Part shown: one piece after another, positions 61,946 through 64,000 of the stretch
How the letters are laid out: each line of letters opens with the position of its first letter
Position numbering within the stretch: the stretch's first letter is position 1
DNA from: [Mycobacterium] vasticus
Lineage (GTDB): Bacteria > Actinomycetota > Actinomycetes > Mycobacteriales > Mycobacteriaceae
Direction: 5' to 3'
NCBI RefSeq assembly: GCF_020181595.1
Contig: NZ_CP084028.1
Span: 879,793 to 943,792 of the forward strand
Length of the DNA stretch: 64,000 bases
Translations under genes and position numbers: made by a program
The notes under the pieces: model-generated
The model's database searches: none
What the model saw: only the letters and a program-made list of their open reading frames with translations
What the model was told of the DNA's origin: nothing

Positions 61946-63805
61946 CTAATACCACTCCTGCGCCGGGTCATAGTCCAGTTCCGTTGGTCGCCACACCGGG
62001 CGCCAGTATGCCTCCCGCTCATCACGGTAAGACTGGCGCTCGGCATCCATCTGATCGATTTCACGCTGGCGGGCAACGGCTTTCAGCTCGGCATCCCGAA
62101 TCGCTTCGTCTAGGCGGAGGGTGCCTTCGAACGGTGACACCATGATGACGCCGAGTCTCCGCGCCGAGTTGTGCGCCGAATCTGTCCCATCAGGAGTCAC
62201 GGTAGCCATCCACTGAACGGTCTTAGTGATGTTGATCGCGATCTTGGCACCATGAGCGGTCGCGCGCTCCCGCAGCGCCACCAATTCGGTAGTGTCGCCG
62301 ACAACCCCGATGCGCAGGCCTTTGAGGTAGCGAGCCTCAGCAGTGGGCTTCGGCTCGTCGAGCTGCTCGATTACGGCATCGATTTTGTCGGCAAGCTCAG
62401 CGAGGCCGAGTGCGTCAGCCATTAAGTAACGTTCCCGGCGACTCAGCGAATCGAGCTCGATCAACGGCCGCTCGTGGTCGGGAAACTGTGATTCCCAGGC
62501 GAGCTGGTGCGTATACCGGATCTGCGTCCCGGTGAGTCGGGTGCGTTGCACCTGCCGTGCCATTGCAGTGGTCTCGTCGTAGGTAAGTCGGCCATCCTCA
62601 ATGCATTCCGCAAGTAGCGCAAGGTAGTTCTCGACCTCGTCCGGGTCGCCGGTGCGCGGGTTCGGGGACTGAGGGAATGCGGCGATGAGTTCGGCCATTG
62701 ACGAACGTCCCATCGGAGCGGGCCGACAACTGATCAGGCAAGTTCCTCCGGCAAACGGTGGTGAACTTGGCCGTGGTGGTTCCTCGGTCAGATAGAGCCT
62801 TTGGGGGGAAGTGCGTAGGAGCCACAACAGGATCTCGCGGACTGCGCGGGCATCCGATAGTGCGGTGTGGGCGTTGTGCTGGAATTCTCCGGTCGCGGAT
62901 TTGTAGAGGATCTTCGCGCTGTACCCGCGTCCGTCGAGCTGCCGGCGAGCTGTCCTCCAGGTGCAGGCTGCCACAGCATTTGGCAGTAGCAGCCCGCACT
63001 GCTCGGCTGCGGCGGCCAGGAAGCCTTCCTCGAATTCCCACTTGTGCGAGACCACTACGGTGCCAGCCATGAACGCGAAAGCCTCACTCAGTGCGTCGGT
63101 CGTTGATGGTGCGCCGGCAAGGTCCGCGTCGTCGATATTGTGTACTCGGCGGGCTTCCGCTGCTGAGCCCGGGTTGTTCACTAGCGTGGCGAACTCATCG
63201 ATGATGGTGCCGTCGCCGGTGAACTTCACCAGCCCGATCTCAACGATTCGGTCGGCGGACGGGTCGAGGCCCGTGGTTTCGAGATCGACCGCTGTGTAAG
63301 TGGTCTGGTCTGCTGGCCAGCCAGTAGGGAGCCTGGTCAGGTTGGCGTACGGGAGTATGTAGGTCGGGTTGTCCACCCCCTCGTCGCGATCGTCGTCGTT
63401 CCCTACCCCGTAGACGACCGCGTGACTGGAATCCTCGTCGTCGCTGTACCAGATCGACACATTAGGTGGGTCTGACATACGTGGCTGGTGCCGTTCGTGT
63501 GCGGCCTTGGGCCGCCGCGCGGTCAGCTTCACTGGAGCGGCGCTCTCCATTCCGCGTGACGCAAGGTCGGTGGGGCCTGACTTTCCAGCAGATGGTGGTC
63601 TAATCGCCGTGAACTTGGCCGGCGCGGCGGTAGCGCGTCCTGCACGCGGACTCTCGTCAGCGCTGGACGCTGCCCGTAGGTGATTCTGCCGCTTCTGATA
63701 CCGGTAAGCGCCGTAGACCGCTGCGATGAGCAGGAATGCCCACCAGTATTTGAGGATCAGTCCGACCAGGACCAGCACCCCGATAAACGGGGCGAGCTCA
63801 CGCAT
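61946..63805 (-). CDS. Membrane-anchored DEDDh 3'-5' exonuclease with BRCT-like domain
   Basis: A 619-residue protein. One or two N-terminal membrane helices (about 5-37) precede a basic, disordered linker. A DnaQ-type exonuclease domain follows (about 166-330), with motif I DLETTG (D174, E176) and motif III HTALSDARA (H313, D318). Motif II reads SHKWEFEE, with glutamate (E259) where aspartate is normal. A helical region with VENYLALLAECIEDGRLTYD resembles TerB-like folds. The C-terminal LKGLRIGVVGDT segment starts a BRCT-like domain. The ATG at 63805 has GGAG eight bases upstream; a GTG at 63823 is also possible. Codon use is less GC-rich than its neighbours, which suggests transfer. Confidence 0.82.
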   Translation of the reverse strand: MRELAPFIGVLVLVGLILKYWWAFLLIAAVYGAYRYQKRQNHLRAASSADESPRAGRATAAPAKFTAIRPPSAGKSGPTDLASRGMESAAPVKLTARRPKAAHERHQPRMSDPPNVSIWYSDDEDSSHAVVYGVGNDDDRDEGVDNPTYILPYANLTRLPTGWPADQTTYTAVDLETTGLDPSADRIVEIGLVKFTGDGTIIDEFATLVNNPGSAAEARRVHNIDDADLAGAPSTTDALSEAFAFMAGTVVVSHKWEFEEGFLAAAAEQCGLLLPNAVAACTWRTARRQLDGRGYSAKILYKSATGEFQHNAHTALSDARAVREILLWLLRTSPQRLYLTEEPPRPSSPPFAGGTCLISCRPAPMGRSSMAELIAAFPQSPNPRTGDPDEVENYLALLAECIEDGRLTYDETTAMARQVQRTRLTGTQIRYTHQLAWESQFPDHERPLIELDSLSRRERYLMADALGLAELADKIDAVIEQLDEPKPTAEARYLKGLRIGVVGDTTELVALRERATAHGAKIAINITKTVQWMATVTPDGTDSAHNSARRLGVIMVSPFEGTLRLDEAIRDAELKAVARQREIDQMDAERQSYRDEREAYWRPVWRPTELDYDPAQEWY

Positions 63806-63839
63806 GGCCGACTCCGTTTTCACTCGTCACGGAACCGGA

Positions 63840-63855
63840 CTCTAGTTCACTAGAG
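63840..63855. promoter_or_regulatory. Perfect palindrome upstream of the exonuclease gene
   Basis: CTCTAG-TTCA-CTAGAG is a perfect 6-4-6 inverted repeat 35 bases upstream of the exonuclease ATG, suited to a repressor or autoregulatory site. CTAG is a rare tetranucleotide, which makes chance occurrence less likely. Confidence 0.45.
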
Positions 63856-63903
63856 AGTTTCCCAAATGCCTGTTTGTGGAAAATCGCAAGATTCGACGCG
63901 GTG

Positions 63904-64000
63904 GTGACGGCGCTCATCGAAAATCCCCGGCTGTGCTCGCCGAAATTCCTCACCTGTGAGCAGCCGTCAGTGTAGTTGTTGGCGGGTGCCGGTGGTGGTT
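63904..64000. mobile_element. Probable end of an IS21-family insertion sequence (continues beyond window)
   Basis: Two adjacent 23-base direct repeats, 63912-63934 and 63935-63957 (GCTCATCGAAAATCCCC... and GCTCGCCGAAATTCCTC...), agree at 17 of 23 positions. Just before them stands TG (63905-63906), the usual IS21-family terminal dinucleotide. Multiple imperfect terminal repeats with GAAAATCCCC-type cores are a mark of IS21-like elements. The transposase genes istA and istB, if present, lie outside the window. The remaining bases to 64000 show no gene. Confidence 0.45.

Noticed and set aside
61664..64000. A complete integrative element bounded by direct repeats of the tRNA end
   Set aside because: No second copy of the tRNA 3' end was found before 64000, and the integrase is only a fragment; an intact element cannot be claimed.

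Overview
The window is a high-GC actinobacterial chromosome segment that is clearly mycobacterial and not Mycobacterium tuberculosis itself. It carries mycobacterial hallmarks: a PPE protein, EspC-like type VII secretion (T7SS) proteins, PerM, MprAB-PepD, F420-dependent oxidoreductase, UvrD1 and Glp/GlpR. Long stretches keep the gene order known from the M. tuberculosis Rv0944-Rv0996 interval. Differences from that interval include a full-length Fpg2, a complete Mrp antiporter operon and a T7SS-associated island. A non-tuberculous or environmental mycobacterium fits best. No gene-free stretch exceeds about 300 bases.

Layout. 1-7.1 kb: partial AurF-type diiron protein, holin-like membrane protein, Fpg2, SDR, pgi and chorismate mutase on opposite strands, and uvrD1 behind a PafBC-type damage promoter. 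7.1-13.5 kb: membrane protein plus M23 peptidase, sucCD with a strong terminator, a thiolase-like protein, a large inverted repeat and an LLM oxidoreductase. 13.6-18.7 kb: DUF5336 antigen, perM, a small gene behind a DosR-like box, and the purNH operon. 18.7-27.1 kb: 13E12-type HNH protein, amidohydrolase with TetR regulator, an HSL-type esterase, and a MoxR/VWA pair. 27.1-36.9 kb: PPE-SHOCT protein, NarL-type two-component system and the seven-function mrp operon, whose genes overlap by 4 bases. 36.8-42.0 kb: methyltransferase and an accessory T7SS-associated block (LpqN-like protein, small membrane protein, glycine-zipper effector candidate, two EspC-like paralogues, PknH-sensor lipoprotein) ending at a DUF1707 gene. 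42.1-50.5 kb: a six-gene acyl-CoA catabolic operon with biotin-dependent carboxylase subunits. 50.6-55.6 kb: rpmF, mprAB, pepD, moaB2, a tiny unlisted gene and mscL. 55.6-61.6 kb: SAF protein, ruc, 5-formyl-THF cyclo-ligase, galU, glp, rimJ and glpR. 61.6-64 kb: tRNA-Ala(CGC), an integrase remnant, a membrane-anchored DEDDh exonuclease with a BRCT-like tail, and what looks like the end of an IS21-family element.

How they work together. Several units are stress-facing. MprAB-PepD senses and processes envelope damage; MscL and Mrp handle osmotic and ionic stress; UvrD1 is placed under the DNA-damage promoter; a hypothetical gene has a hypoxia-type DosR box; and Ruc is a redox-linked chaperone family. 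Glp and GlpR, with RimJ between them, match the recently described corynebacterial divisome/elongation pair. The most accessory regions are the T7SS block, where one EspC-like gene is a recent duplicate that has lost exactly 105 bases, and the tRNA-flanked mobile remnant carrying the exonuclease.
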